Below, piece by piece: positions 17,518 to 26,268 of a stretch of 64,000 nucleotides of DNA (the first letter of the stretch is position 1; the number at the start of each line of letters is the position of its first letter). Origin of the DNA: a virus. The stretch is from positions 1-64,000 of the IMG/VR virus record IMGVR_UViG_3300012036_000004; one strand, given 5' to 3'. Under the pieces are notes generated by a model. It was not told the origin of the DNA. It worked only from the letters and a program-made list of their open reading frames with translations, and searched no databases. A program made the position numbers and the translations under genes.

Positions 17518-17997
17518 TCACGAGTGAAAGCGGGAAACGTTTGCGTAGCCGCTGCTCACCGACCCGAACCCGGAGGCGATGTTGTCGGCGTATTTACGTT
17601 CCTGCGTCTCACGTTTGAATTCGCTACGCAGGTCCTGCATCTGGTTGTAGTAGAGCTGGTACTTATCGTCGAGCCCAACCACGCCGAGCCCGTCTGTCTG
17701 AACCGAGATCTGATTCCGAACCTGGAGGAACGACTCGGCTTGCATCAGCCACCTGCACGTCCCCAAGAATAGCAGGTGCTCCGGTATCAAGCGCCATGTA
17801 GTGGAGGTGACGGGCGGCGTCGAATTCCACTGACTCACGGTGAGGTCGATGGCTCGAGATATTTCTTCGTCCTCGAACTGGACCTTCTTCAGCAGGTGGT
17901 TGTTGACGCCGTAGTCGCGCATCATCATCCGAACACACTCGATGAACTCCTGCAGCTCCTCTTCGGTGATGTCGGCTGCTGCCCCTGTGATGGCCAT
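17518..17997 (-). CDS. Head-completion/neck-like protein
   Basis: A 159-residue helix-rich protein (EEELQEFIECVRMMMRDYGV, HLLFLGTCRWLMQAESFLQV). A tail of Gln/Arg/Tyr residues (QMQDLRSEFKRETQERKYAD) may form a coiled segment. Its small helical nature and its place soon after the capsid gene fit the connector or head-completion class. This is inference from position and style. Confidence 0.5.
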   Translation of the reverse strand: MAITGAAADITEEELQEFIECVRMMMRDYGVNNHLLKKVQFEDEEISRAIDLTVSQWNSTPPVTSTTWRLIPEHLLFLGTCRWLMQAESFLQVRNQISVQTDGLGVVGLDDKYQLYYNQMQDLRSEFKRETQERKYADNIASGFGSVSSGYANVSRFHS

Positions 17998-18005
17998 GAC
18001 GTCTC

Positions 18006-18605
18006 CTACGGCACGATGACTTCAATGCTGGTGGGCCCGATGGCGCCCTCTTTATGGAAGACAATGACGTACGTGTCTCCGGGGTTGACCGGTATGGGGT
18101 CCAGCCAGAGTCCGGATGCATCGGTAGTTGTCAGACCGATCGGGTTCCCTACTACATTAGCGTCGTAGTCGGCCTTTGTGAAGATGCGGACCGTCGCGCC
18201 TTCGACCGGGTCACCGTTCTCAGCGATGAGTTTGTAGTTGTCGACGCCGGTGTACTGGTCGTGAAGGTGGATCTGGTCTTCGAGAAGCGACACCAGAGGC
18301 ATGTCGTTTACGAGGTAAACCTGCGCCACCTGTTCTGTGAAAAGCTCATCGGTCTGCCCGTCACGAGGCAAGATGGTGTACGCGCCGTCGTCTTCACCGA
18401 CCAACACCAGACTCAGTGCCCATACACCCGGTTGGTTGCTATCTTCGACGAGCTCGATTTGTCCGTCCACCAGAGCACCGAACGTTTTGAACGTAGCGTC
18501 GTCGGTGTCGTAGTACAGCCCGTCTACGTCGCGTCGAAAATAGACGTAGTAGTTGTTCGTGACGTCGACGTCGGACCCGGGGGCGTATAGCTCGTACTCG
18601 ACCAC
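18006..18605 (-). CDS. Virion protein with Ig/carboxypeptidase-regulatory-like domain
   Basis: 199 residues from a GTG with GGAG five bases upstream. The C-terminal part (ENGDPVEGATVRIFTKADYD, then GLTTTDASGLWLDPIPVNPG) matches the CarboxypepD-regulatory/Ig-like beta fold common in surface proteins and phage decorations. The N-terminal half is also beta-rich. A terminator sits immediately upstream of its ribosome site, so its transcription may depend on readthrough. Confidence 0.55.
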   Translation of the reverse strand: MVEYELYAPGSDVDVTNNYYVYFRRDVDGLYYDTDDATFKTFGALVDGQIELVEDSNQPGVWALSLVLVGEDDGAYTILPRDGQTDELFTEQVAQVYLVNDMPLVSLLEDQIHLHDQYTGVDNYKLIAENGDPVEGATVRIFTKADYDANVVGNPIGLTTTDASGLWLDPIPVNPGDTYVIVFHKEGAIGPTSIEVIVP

Positions 18606-18613
18606 TGTGACTC

Positions 18614-18650
18614 CAAAAAGAAACGCGACCCCAGAGTATAGGATCGCGTT
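18614..18650 (-). terminator. Rho-independent terminator upstream of the neck genes
   Basis: On the minus strand AACGCGATC pairs with GGTCGCGTT (nine pairs, one G-U) and is followed by TCTTTTT. It lies only a few bases before the ribosome site of the next gene, so it would lower expression of the neck and tail genes relative to the capsid genes. Confidence 0.7.
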
Positions 18651-18673
18651 AGGGAGGACCAGAGAAAGCGGGC

Positions 18674-19258
18674 TTAGCTGCTGAGGTGCTCTTCGTACAG
18701 CGAGGTCCGCTTTTCCTGGTTGCTGAAGTCGCCTTCGATGCCCAGGTCGGTGAGATAATCTCGCTGTTCATCAGCACGAAGCTCCTGGAAGTCATCGGAC
18801 GAGAGGAGGGCCGATTCTTCTGATTCTTCCTCGGACTCTTCTTCCTCGGACTCTTCTTCCTCGGACTCTTCTTCCTCGGCCTCTTCTTCCTCGGACTCTT
18901 CTTCCTCGGACTCTTCTTCCGGCTCGGACTCTTCCGGCTCGGACTCTTCTTCCTCGGACTCTTCTTCCGGCTCGGACTCTTCCGGCTCGGCCTCCTCTAC
19001 GGCCTCGACCGGCGTCTCTTCAACGCGGGTCTCGCGCAGCGGCTTTTTGATGGCGCCCTTCGAGAGGAACAGGCGGTATTGCTCCGCAGTCAGCACACGA
19101 ACTTTGCCTGTGCGCTTGAGGGCCTCGACTTCGCGATGCGTCTGCGCGTCGCGAGGCAGGGGCTTGACGTAGCCACGACGGCCAGCCGGGTTCAACTGAA
19201 GCGAGCCATCAAATAGGCTGATGCGGGCTCCAGTGAGGTTGACGATGTAGTGCTTCAT
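18674..19258 (-). CDS. Capsid-adjacent protein with long Glu/Ser repeat
   Basis: 194 residues. The N-terminal 65 residues form a small folded domain (MKHYIVNLTGARISLFDG, TAEQYRLFLSKG). A run of about 75 Glu/Ser/Pro residues (repeats of EEEESE and EEESEP type) follows, then a C-terminal helix domain (FQELRADEQRDYLTDLGIEG). GAGGAG precedes the ATG. It lies between two terminators just after the major capsid gene. A role as capsid cement, spacer or internal acidic protein is possible. The DNA is a tandem repeat of about 15 bp units. Confidence 0.55.
   Translation of the reverse strand: MKHYIVNLTGARISLFDGSLQLNPAGRRGYVKPLPRDAQTHREVEALKRTGKVRVLTAEQYRLFLSKGAIKKPLRETRVEETPVEAVEEAEPEESEPEEESEEEESEPEESEPEEESEEEESEEEEAEEEESEEEESEEEESEEESEESALLSSDDFQELRADEQRDYLTDLGIEGDFSNQEKRTSLYEEHLSS
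18806..19000. repeat. Tandem Glu/Ser-coding repeat
   Basis: Repeats of CTTCTTCCTCGGACT-type units encode alternating Glu and Ser on the minus strand. Such tracts can expand or contract by slippage. Confidence 0.8.
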
Positions 19259-19275
19259 AGCGCTCCTCGAAGGTC

Positions 19276-19302
19276 AAAAATAAGCGGGGCCGAAGCCCCG
19301 CT
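19276..19302 (-). terminator. Strong terminator after the major capsid gene
   Basis: On the minus strand AGCGGGGC-TTCG-GCCCCGCT forms an eight-pair stem with a stable TTCG tetraloop, followed by TATTTTT. It lies 22 bp after the capsid gene stop and would set high capsid expression apart from downstream genes. Confidence 0.85.
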
Positions 19303-19323
19303 GTGCGTGCCTTCCGGCCTCGA

Positions 19324-20226
19324 TCAGAGCTCGAGACGGGTGACGGAGCGCGTGTTACCGATGCCGATTCCCGGAGCAGCGTAGCTCCAGAACTCGATCA
19401 TGTCGGCGCGCTGCTCGATGAAGAGCGTCGCGTCCTGGAGAAGATAGAAGTTCCCCAGGTAGTTTTGCGGTCCGAAGATGTACGCGTGATTGCTCGGGAT
19501 GATGTCGTTCTTGATGGTCGTGATGACCGGGAATCCCCAGAGGTGATTCTCCGACTCCACGCCTTCGTCGTAGTGACGCGAGGCGACCACGTCACCGATC
19601 GACGTCGCTGGCAACTTCAGCGCATCGTAGTAGAGCTCTTTGGTCATCAGAATCTTGCCGATCGGAATCTTACGCGACACCAGGTTCTTGAACGCGTCGG
19701 CGAAGTTGGCAGCTGTGAGGCCGCCTGCCGGCGAGAGCACCTGACCGGGGTTGGCGGTCAGAATGGCATCGAGCGTGTCGACGAATCGAAGGTCTTCCTG
19801 ATCGGCCATGTCCTTGACGGAGTTGTCCGAGAGGATCTTGCGGATGTCGTTCTCGTACGTCATCAGCTCGAACTTCGACTTCTTGAATCGCTGCGATTCC
19901 GTCTTGCCGAAGTACACGGAGTACTTGCGACCGCGGAACCAGGTGCGGCGACCGGTGCCTTTGAACGGCACGAACGTCGCGACCGAGTCAGGCTCGAGCT
20001 CGACGATCTTGCGAGGCATGTCCGTGTTCACCGAACGGTCGAGCTGGTCGTCGCCGATCAGCTGAGGCTCGATGATTTCACGGGTGAACGAAGCCTGTCG
20101 CAACTTGCTGCGGATGAAGGCAGTACCTTCGGTCTCTGCAGCGGTCTTGTCGCGCTCGACTTTCTTGACGAATCGGGTGTTGATGAGTGACGCGCTCGTG
20201 CGCGAAGTCTCTGTATTGTAAGACAT
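19324..20226 (-). CDS. Major capsid protein (HK97-like)
   Basis: 300 residues. The region about 80-125 (VATFVPFKGTGRRTWFRGRK) suits the E-loop and its neighbourhood. The middle holds the helix-rich peripheral domain (AGGLTAANFADAFKNLVSRK, GKILMTKELYYDALKL). The C-terminal part (HLWGFPVITTIKNDIIPSNH, YIFGPQNYLGNFYLLQD, ADMIEFWSYAAPGIGIGNTR) is typical of the A-domain of HK97-fold capsid proteins. The N-terminal arm contains DKTAAE near 26-31, a possible maturation-cleavage site of the K-x-A type. Position after protease and scaffold candidates, and a strong terminator behind it, support the call. Confidence 0.8.
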   Translation of the reverse strand: MSYNTETSRTSASLINTRFVKKVERDKTAAETEGTAFIRSKLRQASFTREIIEPQLIGDDQLDRSVNTDMPRKIVELEPDSVATFVPFKGTGRRTWFRGRKYSVYFGKTESQRFKKSKFELMTYENDIRKILSDNSVKDMADQEDLRFVDTLDAILTANPGQVLSPAGGLTAANFADAFKNLVSRKIPIGKILMTKELYYDALKLPATSIGDVVASRHYDEGVESENHLWGFPVITTIKNDIIPSNHAYIFGPQNYLGNFYLLQDATLFIEQRADMIEFWSYAAPGIGIGNTRSVTRLEL

Positions 20227-20279
20227 GTCCTGTCCTTGGTCGTTTTGGTTTCAGCAGTTCCTACCGCGTCGCGGTGGGC

Positions 20280-20798
20280 TCAGCTCGTGGTGACGGTGAG
20301 CAGCTCGCGAGCCGAATCGTACGACAAGACTTCGGCGTACTGCCGACGACCTGCCCCGAAGTCCGCGGTACGGTCCAGAAGACCCGCGTCCACGGAGATG
20401 GCGTCGCCTGGGGCGTATGCTCGGCCTGCGACGAATCGCTGGGTCTCGAACATGATGTGACCGCGAATCGCGGTGACTTTCCAGGGGACGTACGTGAAGT
20501 CAGCGCCGACGTAGCCCTGCTTCAGGCCGTCGTACTGGTCGTCTTCGACGCCGGAGCAGACAACCCAGAAGAGCTCTTTGGCGGCCAGAAGGCCGGCGAG
20601 AGCTGCGACCGAGCCTGCGGCAGCGTAGTCTTCGCTGGTGGCGCGGTTCCAGGTTCCGTCGGACTCCATCTTGACGATGTCGCCTTCGATCAGCGGCGAA
20701 CCTGCGCCGATGGCCGAATTCTGTTCCGCTGTCTCATCGATGGCGTTCTCGTTGGGCCATCCGCGGACCACGTCGAACAGTGAGTTCAGGATACTCAT
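20280..20798 (-). CDS. Capsid decoration or head-vertex protein candidate
   Basis: 172 residues, beta-rich (PLIEGDIVKMESDGTWNRA, DFTYVPWKVTAIRGHIMFET, GDAISVDAGLL). It lies directly upstream of the major capsid gene with GGAGGAG before its ATG. Small beta proteins next to capsid genes are often decoration or stabilising proteins. No family is recognised with certainty. Confidence 0.55.
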   Translation of the reverse strand: MSILNSLFDVVRGWPNENAIDETAEQNSAIGAGSPLIEGDIVKMESDGTWNRATSEDYAAAGSVAALAGLLAAKELFWVVCSGVEDDQYDGLKQGYVGADFTYVPWKVTAIRGHIMFETQRFVAGRAYAPGDAISVDAGLLDRTADFGAGRRQYAEVLSYDSARELLTVTTS

Positions 20799-20848
20799 AT
20801 CTATCTCCTCCGCCCGAATCCGAGCTTAGTGTTGGGGTGTGTCAGCCT

Positions 20849-21208
20849 TTACTCGAGCAGGAAGGACCCAAATCGATCCCACGCGTCATCACCTGAGCCG
20901 GCTTCTTTCGTTCGCGACTTTCGCGACTGACCCAAATTGTCAGCCGTTTCCGGCGCAGCCAATTTCTGCAGAACCTGACGAACTTCGTCGTCGCCGTGCG
21001 CTGCAATCTTTCGGAAGACACCCATGTCGGGCTCTTCCCCTGTCATTTCTGTGAACTGCGCTGCGAGTTTCTGCGCCTCGACAGACACGCGCTCTTCATG
21101 AATCGCGTTCTGACCTTCAGCGAGCTTGCGGTTCTCGGCTTCGAGAGCGTCGAGGTAGTCCGCAGTCTTCTCGAGGAATTCAGCAATTGCTTCGTTCGAT
21201 ACGCTCAT
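20849..21208 (-). CDS. Coiled-coil capsid-assembly protein (scaffold candidate)
   Basis: 119 residues, helical and charged. FLEKTADYLDALEAENRKLA near the N-terminus is a coiled-coil with the E-K-x-A motif, and MGVFRKIAAHGDDEVRQVLQ follows. It is placed two genes before the capsid gene. Helical, charged proteins in this place often act as scaffolds, but the protein is short, so it may be one part of a core. Confidence 0.5.
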   Translation of the reverse strand: MSVSNEAIAEFLEKTADYLDALEAENRKLAEGQNAIHEERVSVEAQKLAAQFTEMTGEEPDMGVFRKIAAHGDDEVRQVLQKLAAPETADNLGQSRKSRTKEAGSGDDAWDRFGSFLLE

Positions 21209-21211
21209 AGC

Positions 21212-21352
21212 TCACCCGTGGATCTTACGCTTGAGTCGCTCGAGCCCGCTGAGGGCCTCGAGAACCTGCGCCGTTTTCAGAGTCTTTTTCATCGACACTT
21301 GCGGCTGCTTCCGGATGCTCGCCGCCTTCTTTCGTAGTTCGTCCGAGATCAC
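21212..21352 (-). CDS. 46-residue basic helical protein
   Basis: A short gene with a GTG start that overlaps the preceding stop as GTGA. The product (VISDELRKKAASIRKQPQVS, then KKTLKTAQVLEALSGLERLK and a basic end) is basic, helical and again contains a K-T-A motif. Overlap on one side and a three-base spacing to the next gene on the other support it as real. It may be a scaffold or internal-core peptide. Confidence 0.6.
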   Translation of the reverse strand: MISDELRKKAASIRKQPQVSMKKTLKTAQVLEALSGLERLKRKIHG

Positions 21353-21576
21353 TGGTTCACCGTCGTCATCAGGTTCCGAAGATCTCTTACAGTAACGTCT
21401 TCTTCGTCAGCTGCAAGGATGACTTCGGCGGCCTCTTTGAGGCGCAGACCCATTGGCGCAGGGGTAGAGGCGGCGACAGACTCATCACTGCCATTGATCT
21501 CTGCCTGCTTCGTCTGCTCGCGTTCGAGTCGAGACTGTTCCAGGGCGTGCTTAATTCCTTCTGCGATGTTCGACAT
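21349..21576 (-). CDS. Small helical protein in capsid operon
   Basis: 75 residues with two helical segments (IAEGIKHALEQSRLEREQTK, LRLKEAAEVILAADEEDVTV). It overlaps its neighbours at both ends, consistent with coupled translation of a capsid-assembly cluster. No motif beyond charged helices; function unknown. Confidence 0.55.
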   Translation of the reverse strand: MSNIAEGIKHALEQSRLEREQTKQAEINGSDESVAASTPAPMGLRLKEAAEVILAADEEDVTVRDLRNLMTTVNQ

Positions 21577-22475
21577 CAGTATCCTCGCTGACGCATCATC
21601 ATGCGCTGCTGTCCCGACAGCCCACCCTGTTGAGGGGCATGAGGTCGCGGCGCACTCGGAGGTCGTCCTGCACCGGGGCTTTGACCGCCGCCGGACAGAT
21701 TACCTACGCCTTGAAGAGTGCTCCCGATGTTTTTCATCAGGCCCGGCGCCGCTATACCTGCAGCAGCGCCCGCACCAAAGGCGAGGTTTCTATTTCGAAT
21801 TCCTTTTTCGCGCTCTTGACCGGCGCCATAAGCGTGACCGGCGAGACCGGCTGCGCCTATACCGCCACCGGCGAGCAGCGTGTTTCGAAGCGCGTTTCCG
21901 CCGCCCTTAGCAGCGGCTTGACCGCCCTCCGCGGCTGCCTGACCTGCAGCTTGTGCCGCAGGAGCAGCAGCTTGGCCGCCCTGGGCAGCCGCACCAGCGG
22001 CGCCAGCAGCTTCATCTGCAGCGCCCGCAGCTTCATCTGCAGCGCCCGCAGCGTTTCGAGTCTTGAGCCATTGGCTGTACTCGTCGACGTTTTCGTAGCC
22101 CAGGTCTTTCATGAGCTGCTGACGAGCAGGGTGGTTGCGGAGGTATTGTTCTTTTTCTGCGATGCTCCCCGCGAGCTCATCCTGTCGTTTGGCCCAGGCT
22201 GCGGCGCCTTCGTCGAGATCCCCACGCAACCCCTTGGTCCGTACGATGGCATCCATCAAGTCATCGGGTTTTCGATAACTGTTCCGGACCACGCCCTCCA
22301 TCGCCTCGTCGCCCAGGCCTGCTACCTGAGGCGCAACGAAGTCCTGAACCTTGTTCATGACTTTTGCGAAACGATTCGCCTGCTTCTCCTGACCGAACTG
22401 GCGGTCATGAGCTGCCGACACATCATGGTAAGCGAGCTTGTATAGCTCAGCGTATTCGGTCAGGAGGGTGGTCAT
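21576..22475 (-). CDS. Ala/Gly-rich internal virion protein candidate
   Basis: 299 residues. The N-terminal 140 are helical and charged (LTEYAELYKLAYHDVSAAHD). Ala/Gly/Gln repeats (AADEAAG twice, then AAAQGGQAAAPAAQ) follow. Two glycine-zipper-like hydrophobic stretches (AGGGIGAAGLAGHAYGAG, LAFGAGAAAGIAAPGL) and a Pro/Gln/Met-rich tail end the protein. The design resembles phage ejection or membrane-interacting virion proteins. Position between protease and capsid genes would also suit a scaffold. Confidence 0.5.
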   Translation of the reverse strand: MTTLLTEYAELYKLAYHDVSAAHDRQFGQEKQANRFAKVMNKVQDFVAPQVAGLGDEAMEGVVRNSYRKPDDLMDAIVRTKGLRGDLDEGAAAWAKRQDELAGSIAEKEQYLRNHPARQQLMKDLGYENVDEYSQWLKTRNAAGAADEAAGAADEAAGAAGAAAQGGQAAAPAAQAAGQAAAEGGQAAAKGGGNALRNTLLAGGGIGAAGLAGHAYGAGQEREKGIRNRNLAFGAGAAAGIAAPGLMKNIGSTLQGVGNLSGGGQSPGAGRPPSAPRPHAPQQGGLSGQQRMMMRQRGY

Positions 22476-22485
22476 AGATCGTCTC

Positions 22486-23172
22486 TTAGGTCAGGGCTTC
22501 GGCAATCTTGTGCATGTCTTCGTAGCCACGCACGAAGCAGTCTTCAGCTGCGGCAGCCGTCTTCTCAGCCGCGGCCAGGATTCCCTGGATGCGCTGATCT
22601 TCGGCGACCTTCTGCTGATTCTGCTGATACTGTCGCTGCGCCTGCTGATTCTGCTGATTCTGCTGATACTGCCCGTTCTGGCGCTGGGCCGCGGCGGTTT
22701 TCTCAGCACTCACGAGACGCTGGATGGCGTTCTCAGCCTCGGAGTACCCGAGGTCAGCGGCGAGCTTGGTCGTCTGCTCTTCGAGCTGCTGTTCCGCGGC
22801 GGTCTTGGCGCCCCCGGGAATGGCCTGAATCGATGCCTGCTTCTGCGTCGGAGCATTCTCGGCGTACTGATTCGCACGCTGCAAGAATCCGTCGAACGCG
22901 GCGGCGCCCATGAGTTGCGCGGTTTTCACCTGCGCAGTCTCGTCGGCATCCGCCAGGTCGCTGGCGATCTTGGTCAGCTCCTGAACAGCGCTGACGTCAG
23001 CTCCGTTATTCGAAGCAGTTTTGGTCTGTGGCGCCGTGACGGCCTGCAGACTCTGCTGCAAGGCGTGCTTGGCCTGACCGAGATCCGGTGCGGAGTTAGC
23101 ATCCGCAGCGGTTTTGGTGGCAGGCTCTGCGGAGCGTCGCAGGTCGGAGAGAATGTCTTGAACACTGTTCAT
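22486..23172 (-). CDS. Scaffold/core protein candidate with repeated K-T-A motifs
   Basis: 228 residues, rich in Ala and Gln. K-T-A occurs at least six times (TKTAAD, TKTASN, VKTAQL, AKTAAE, EKTAAA twice), spaced by 20-60 residues. A QNQQ repeat lies near 175-195. It is directly downstream of the probable prohead protease and upstream of the capsid gene, the usual place of the scaffold. The repeated motif could mark protease cleavage sites that release peptides during maturation; this is inference. Confidence 0.55.
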   Translation of the reverse strand: MNSVQDILSDLRRSAEPATKTAADANSAPDLGQAKHALQQSLQAVTAPQTKTASNNGADVSAVQELTKIASDLADADETAQVKTAQLMGAAAFDGFLQRANQYAENAPTQKQASIQAIPGGAKTAAEQQLEEQTTKLAADLGYSEAENAIQRLVSAEKTAAAQRQNGQYQQNQQNQQAQRQYQQNQQKVAEDQRIQGILAAAEKTAAAAEDCFVRGYEDMHKIAEALT

Positions 23173-23243
23173 GTGTCTTCCGTAGGTTTACGCGCGTCGT
23201 AGCGCCATACTAAATGACCGGGTTTTCAAAACCAAGGTGTATT

Positions 23244-25190
23244 TTATCGCACGAGTGCCAGGCCGATCTCTCGGAACAGCGTGCTCATGTCGACGGGGTC
23301 CAACTCCGTTGGATTATTCTCTGCGGCATGTTTCAACACAGGGGCCGCCTTGTCAAATGTGTGTTGCAGTGCACTGAGAAGTGTTGTCGACCCCAGCATC
23401 GCGCCGTAAGGGTTTTCTCGACTCCACTGTATCGCACGGTGCGCTTCCGGCGGCGCTACTTGCGCAGCTCGGTCGCTAAGAAGTGCGGCAGTTAGGAGTG
23501 CGCCACCCGCCAGAGGAGTACCGACACGCCGAAGCGTGCTCGAGCGTTTCTCAACAAACTCGACGTTGGACGGTACGTCTACTCCTTCTCTTGTTTTGAC
23601 GGTGGGCATCTTCTGGGTGTCGTGCATCCACTTCATCGCACCGAGTCCGCCGAGCGCCATAGGTGCTGCAGCCGCCGGGATACGCGACGTCACTACTTTG
23701 TACGCGCCGCCTAATCCTGCGCCGAGTCCCGCCAGCTCAAGCATCTCTTTCCAGGTGTTGCTGACGTCGGCACGCTCTGCAGCGCGTCGTGTCGTCTGGT
23801 AGGTCTTTCCCGAGTTCGGATCGTCCCAGGTCAATGGCTGCCAGGTCGGGGTGTAGTAAGCAGCGTCTGCATCTACAGCACCCGTAGCGCCCGCCAGGTT
23901 TCCAAGGCTCTCTGGGACGTACTTTCGCGCGACGTATTCTTTCCACAGCGCGCGCTTTTCTTGGAGAGGTTCAACACTGTCCATCACGTCGTCACGGGCG
24001 TACTCAGCCCCTATTTTCAGTAGCCCCATGTCCTCAAACTGCGTGAGGATTTGCGGCGACCGGCTCATCAATGCGGCCACTTTGCCCTGCGACTTCGCAA
24101 TCTGCTCTTCGAGGAAAGGGTCGCTCTCTTTGCCTGCTTGCGCGCAGATGAACCGGAATAGCTCAACGGCAGTGGGCAGCATACCCATCTGCATGAACGA
24201 GTTCGCAAACTCCGGTAGCGATCGATGCTTGATTGTCTTGGTCATCGACATCGAAAGCGTCGGCGTATCCTGCATCGCAGGCCGCAACGCGTCCGCAAGC
24301 CGCCGTGTAGCGTGGTGCTCTTCAGGAGACATCGAAGGCGTGTCTCGCGGGTCCACGACGTCGCCGCATATGATCTTGTCGATGTCCGAGATCTTCAGTA
24401 GCGCTGAGCGCTTCTCAGATAGGTCTCGGACTTTAGTACCGAGCGCAGCGCTCGACTGCAGCACGTAAGGCTGCTCATGCGCGACCTTCTTCATCGTGAA
24501 GCCGATCGGGTCTGCCGGGCGGAACACGAATGAAATGTCGAACAGCAACGGGCTGGGGTTCCAGACAAAACATCGCTGTCCGTCAGGAAGCAGCGCATTC
24601 ATCCCGTAGCACGGGTCCATCCCATTGACGTGATGACAGTAGTCCGCTGTCGTCGGAGCCTGGTGGCCGCAAATCGAGCACACGTCGTACTTGATGCGGC
24701 AGCCCATCGAAACGCCAGGGTATTCTTCAGCGTCGATTCGTCCGACGATGTCTGCTGCTCGGGCGTTGTCGACCGACAAGAAGAGCTCCACTCGGTGCAT
24801 CTTCCAGTTGTAGAACGAGCGCAGCACGTCACCGTAGTTGTTCTCAGGGTCTTTGTTGATGTGGTGCTTGTAGACCGTCGCGTGCTCTTCGAAGGTCTTG
24901 TGGTGGTCAGGAAGCGTCTCTCCCGGAGCGATTGCCCAACCTCCGTTGACCTGAATAGGCTGCTCGGACCATGCGTCCCCGTTTCGGTTGGGGCCGTAGT
25001 ACTCGCCAGCTGACATCGCCAGAACCATGATGATGGTACGTCCGTCCACAGGGGCTAGCGTTCCAGCATAGTCCAGTGCAGTCTCCGAAGCGTACTTGTA
25101 CTGATGCCGATCTCCGGGATGGTAGATCTGGCACCGAGCTTCCCCTGTACGCTCGAAGTGACTGTCGAACTGGTAGATCTTGTCGAGCAT
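23244..25190 (-). CDS. Probable prohead protease (S78-like) fused to a membrane-type tail
   Basis: 648 residues. Residues 45-170 read GRTIIMVLAMSAGEYYGPNR, HATVYKHHINKDPENNYGDV, HRVELFLSVDNARAADIVGR and GVSMGC. In HK97-type (S78) prohead proteases a His in an H-x-n-P-x-n-G context and a Ser in a (L/V)S(I/M)G context are catalytic. His109 or His110 and Ser161 fit. A four-Cys zinc-like cluster follows (CSIC near 171-174). The C-terminal half is helical with a Gly/Ala-rich segment (GLGAGLGGAYKVV) and E-K-(R)-x motifs. Gene order (protease, scaffold, capsid) agrees. It could alternatively be a structural portal-vertex protein. Confidence 0.5.
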   Translation of the reverse strand: MLDKIYQFDSHFERTGEARCQIYHPGDRHQYKYASETALDYAGTLAPVDGRTIIMVLAMSAGEYYGPNRNGDAWSEQPIQVNGGWAIAPGETLPDHHKTFEEHATVYKHHINKDPENNYGDVLRSFYNWKMHRVELFLSVDNARAADIVGRIDAEEYPGVSMGCRIKYDVCSICGHQAPTTADYCHHVNGMDPCYGMNALLPDGQRCFVWNPSPLLFDISFVFRPADPIGFTMKKVAHEQPYVLQSSAALGTKVRDLSEKRSALLKISDIDKIICGDVVDPRDTPSMSPEEHHATRRLADALRPAMQDTPTLSMSMTKTIKHRSLPEFANSFMQMGMLPTAVELFRFICAQAGKESDPFLEEQIAKSQGKVAALMSRSPQILTQFEDMGLLKIGAEYARDDVMDSVEPLQEKRALWKEYVARKYVPESLGNLAGATGAVDADAAYYTPTWQPLTWDDPNSGKTYQTTRRAAERADVSNTWKEMLELAGLGAGLGGAYKVVTSRIPAAAAPMALGGLGAMKWMHDTQKMPTVKTREGVDVPSNVEFVEKRSSTLRRVGTPLAGGALLTAALLSDRAAQVAPPEAHRAIQWSRENPYGAMLGSTTLLSALQHTFDKAAPVLKHAAENNPTELDPVDMSTLFREIGLALVR

Positions 25191-26260
25191 TACTTCGTCT
25201 TCCCGGCCACTTCCTGCGGCGTGTAGGTCCGCTTGGGCTGCGAAACCGGCTTCCCGGCGTCCATCTTCTTACGCTTCGCAGGAGAAGCTTTCGCACGGTC
25301 TGCGGCGTCCAGGTTCTTCTTGATTGCCATGATAGGCGAGTCTTCCGACATCTTCACCGTGGTCGCCAGCAGCTCCGTGAGAAACTCACCGTTGAGCTCC
25401 CGAAGCGACGCCGTCTTGGCTGTCTGCTCCACCGACGCGAGACACCCGTCGAGGTACACACATGTCGCCATGTGAGCGACCTTTTCTTCGGGGAGATGCA
25501 GCATAGCATACACATCGACTGCGATCTTCTCGTGGCTGGCCTTGCTGCGGTGGAACTCGATCATGTCTTTGTGACGCTGCGCATCCTGGTCTTTCATCTG
25601 ACCCATCGCATCGTAGTTTTGCGTGCGAGTTCGGTCCTGGGCAGCCTGGTCCATCAGCTTCTTGGCGCCGTAGCCCGCGAGTCCGAGACCTGTCACGCCC
25701 GCAGCAGTCTGTAGTGCTCGGTTGCGTGAGTCCTCGGTGAACTTGTCCGAGAGCGCGCTTCCCACGGCGTACACAGGCAACGCGGCTCCGCCGGCGAGCG
25801 CGGCTCCTCCCATCATTTTCTTGGCGCCTTCACGGAGCGCAGGGTTGCTGATGATGCCAGAAAGGGCAGTACCGACACCGGCCTGCTTGACCGTGTCCAT
25901 GATCTCGACGTTCAGCGTGCGTCGTGTCCGTGCTGCGGCCTGCTTCTCTCCGCCGGAGAGATACGGCTCGAGCGTACGAATCTTGTACGACCGGGACACC
26001 TTCTCGGTGAACGTCTCTCGCGGCGAGATCGAAGCTTCCTTGGCCACCATAGCCAGAGCCTCGAGCCCACTCTGGATAGACTTCGCCTCGGCTTGTTTGT
26101 GCATCTTCGAAGAGATGGACGCTCCGATAGCGTGCGGCAACGCGAAACTCGAGTCCGCTCCGAGCACCTCAGGCAGCGGCGAGTTCTGCAGAAAGGCTCG
26201 CTTCTCAGTGCCCAGGGCACCTCCGATCGCGCGCCAAAGTAGTTGGTCGATGTTCGACAT
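25190..26260 (-). CDS. Internal virion protein with E-K-x-A motifs and hydrophobic segment
   Basis: 356 residues. Motifs of the type EKRAF, HKQAE, EKQAA, HEKIAV, EEKVAH and AKTAS recur along the chain. A Gly/Ala hydrophobic region (about 140-200, MMGGAALAGGAALPVYAVG and AAGVTGLGLAGYGAKKL) could insert in a membrane. The C-terminus is basic. It shares these traits with its neighbours and with the polymerase gene, so I infer a virion-internal, perhaps ejected, protein. No enzyme motif. Confidence 0.5.
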   Translation of the reverse strand: MSNIDQLLWRAIGGALGTEKRAFLQNSPLPEVLGADSSFALPHAIGASISSKMHKQAEAKSIQSGLEALAMVAKEASISPRETFTEKVSRSYKIRTLEPYLSGGEKQAAARTRRTLNVEIMDTVKQAGVGTALSGIISNPALREGAKKMMGGAALAGGAALPVYAVGSALSDKFTEDSRNRALQTAAGVTGLGLAGYGAKKLMDQAAQDRTRTQNYDAMGQMKDQDAQRHKDMIEFHRSKASHEKIAVDVYAMLHLPEEKVAHMATCVYLDGCLASVEQTAKTASLRELNGEFLTELLATTVKMSEDSPIMAIKKNLDAADRAKASPAKRKKMDAGKPVSQPKRTYTPQEVAGKTK

Positions 26261-26268
26261 CAGGTCTC

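Noticed and set aside
19303-20190. Long plus-strand frame over the capsid gene
   Set aside because: Shadow frame with an Arg/Val/Glu-rich, non-folding composition opposite a clear capsid gene.
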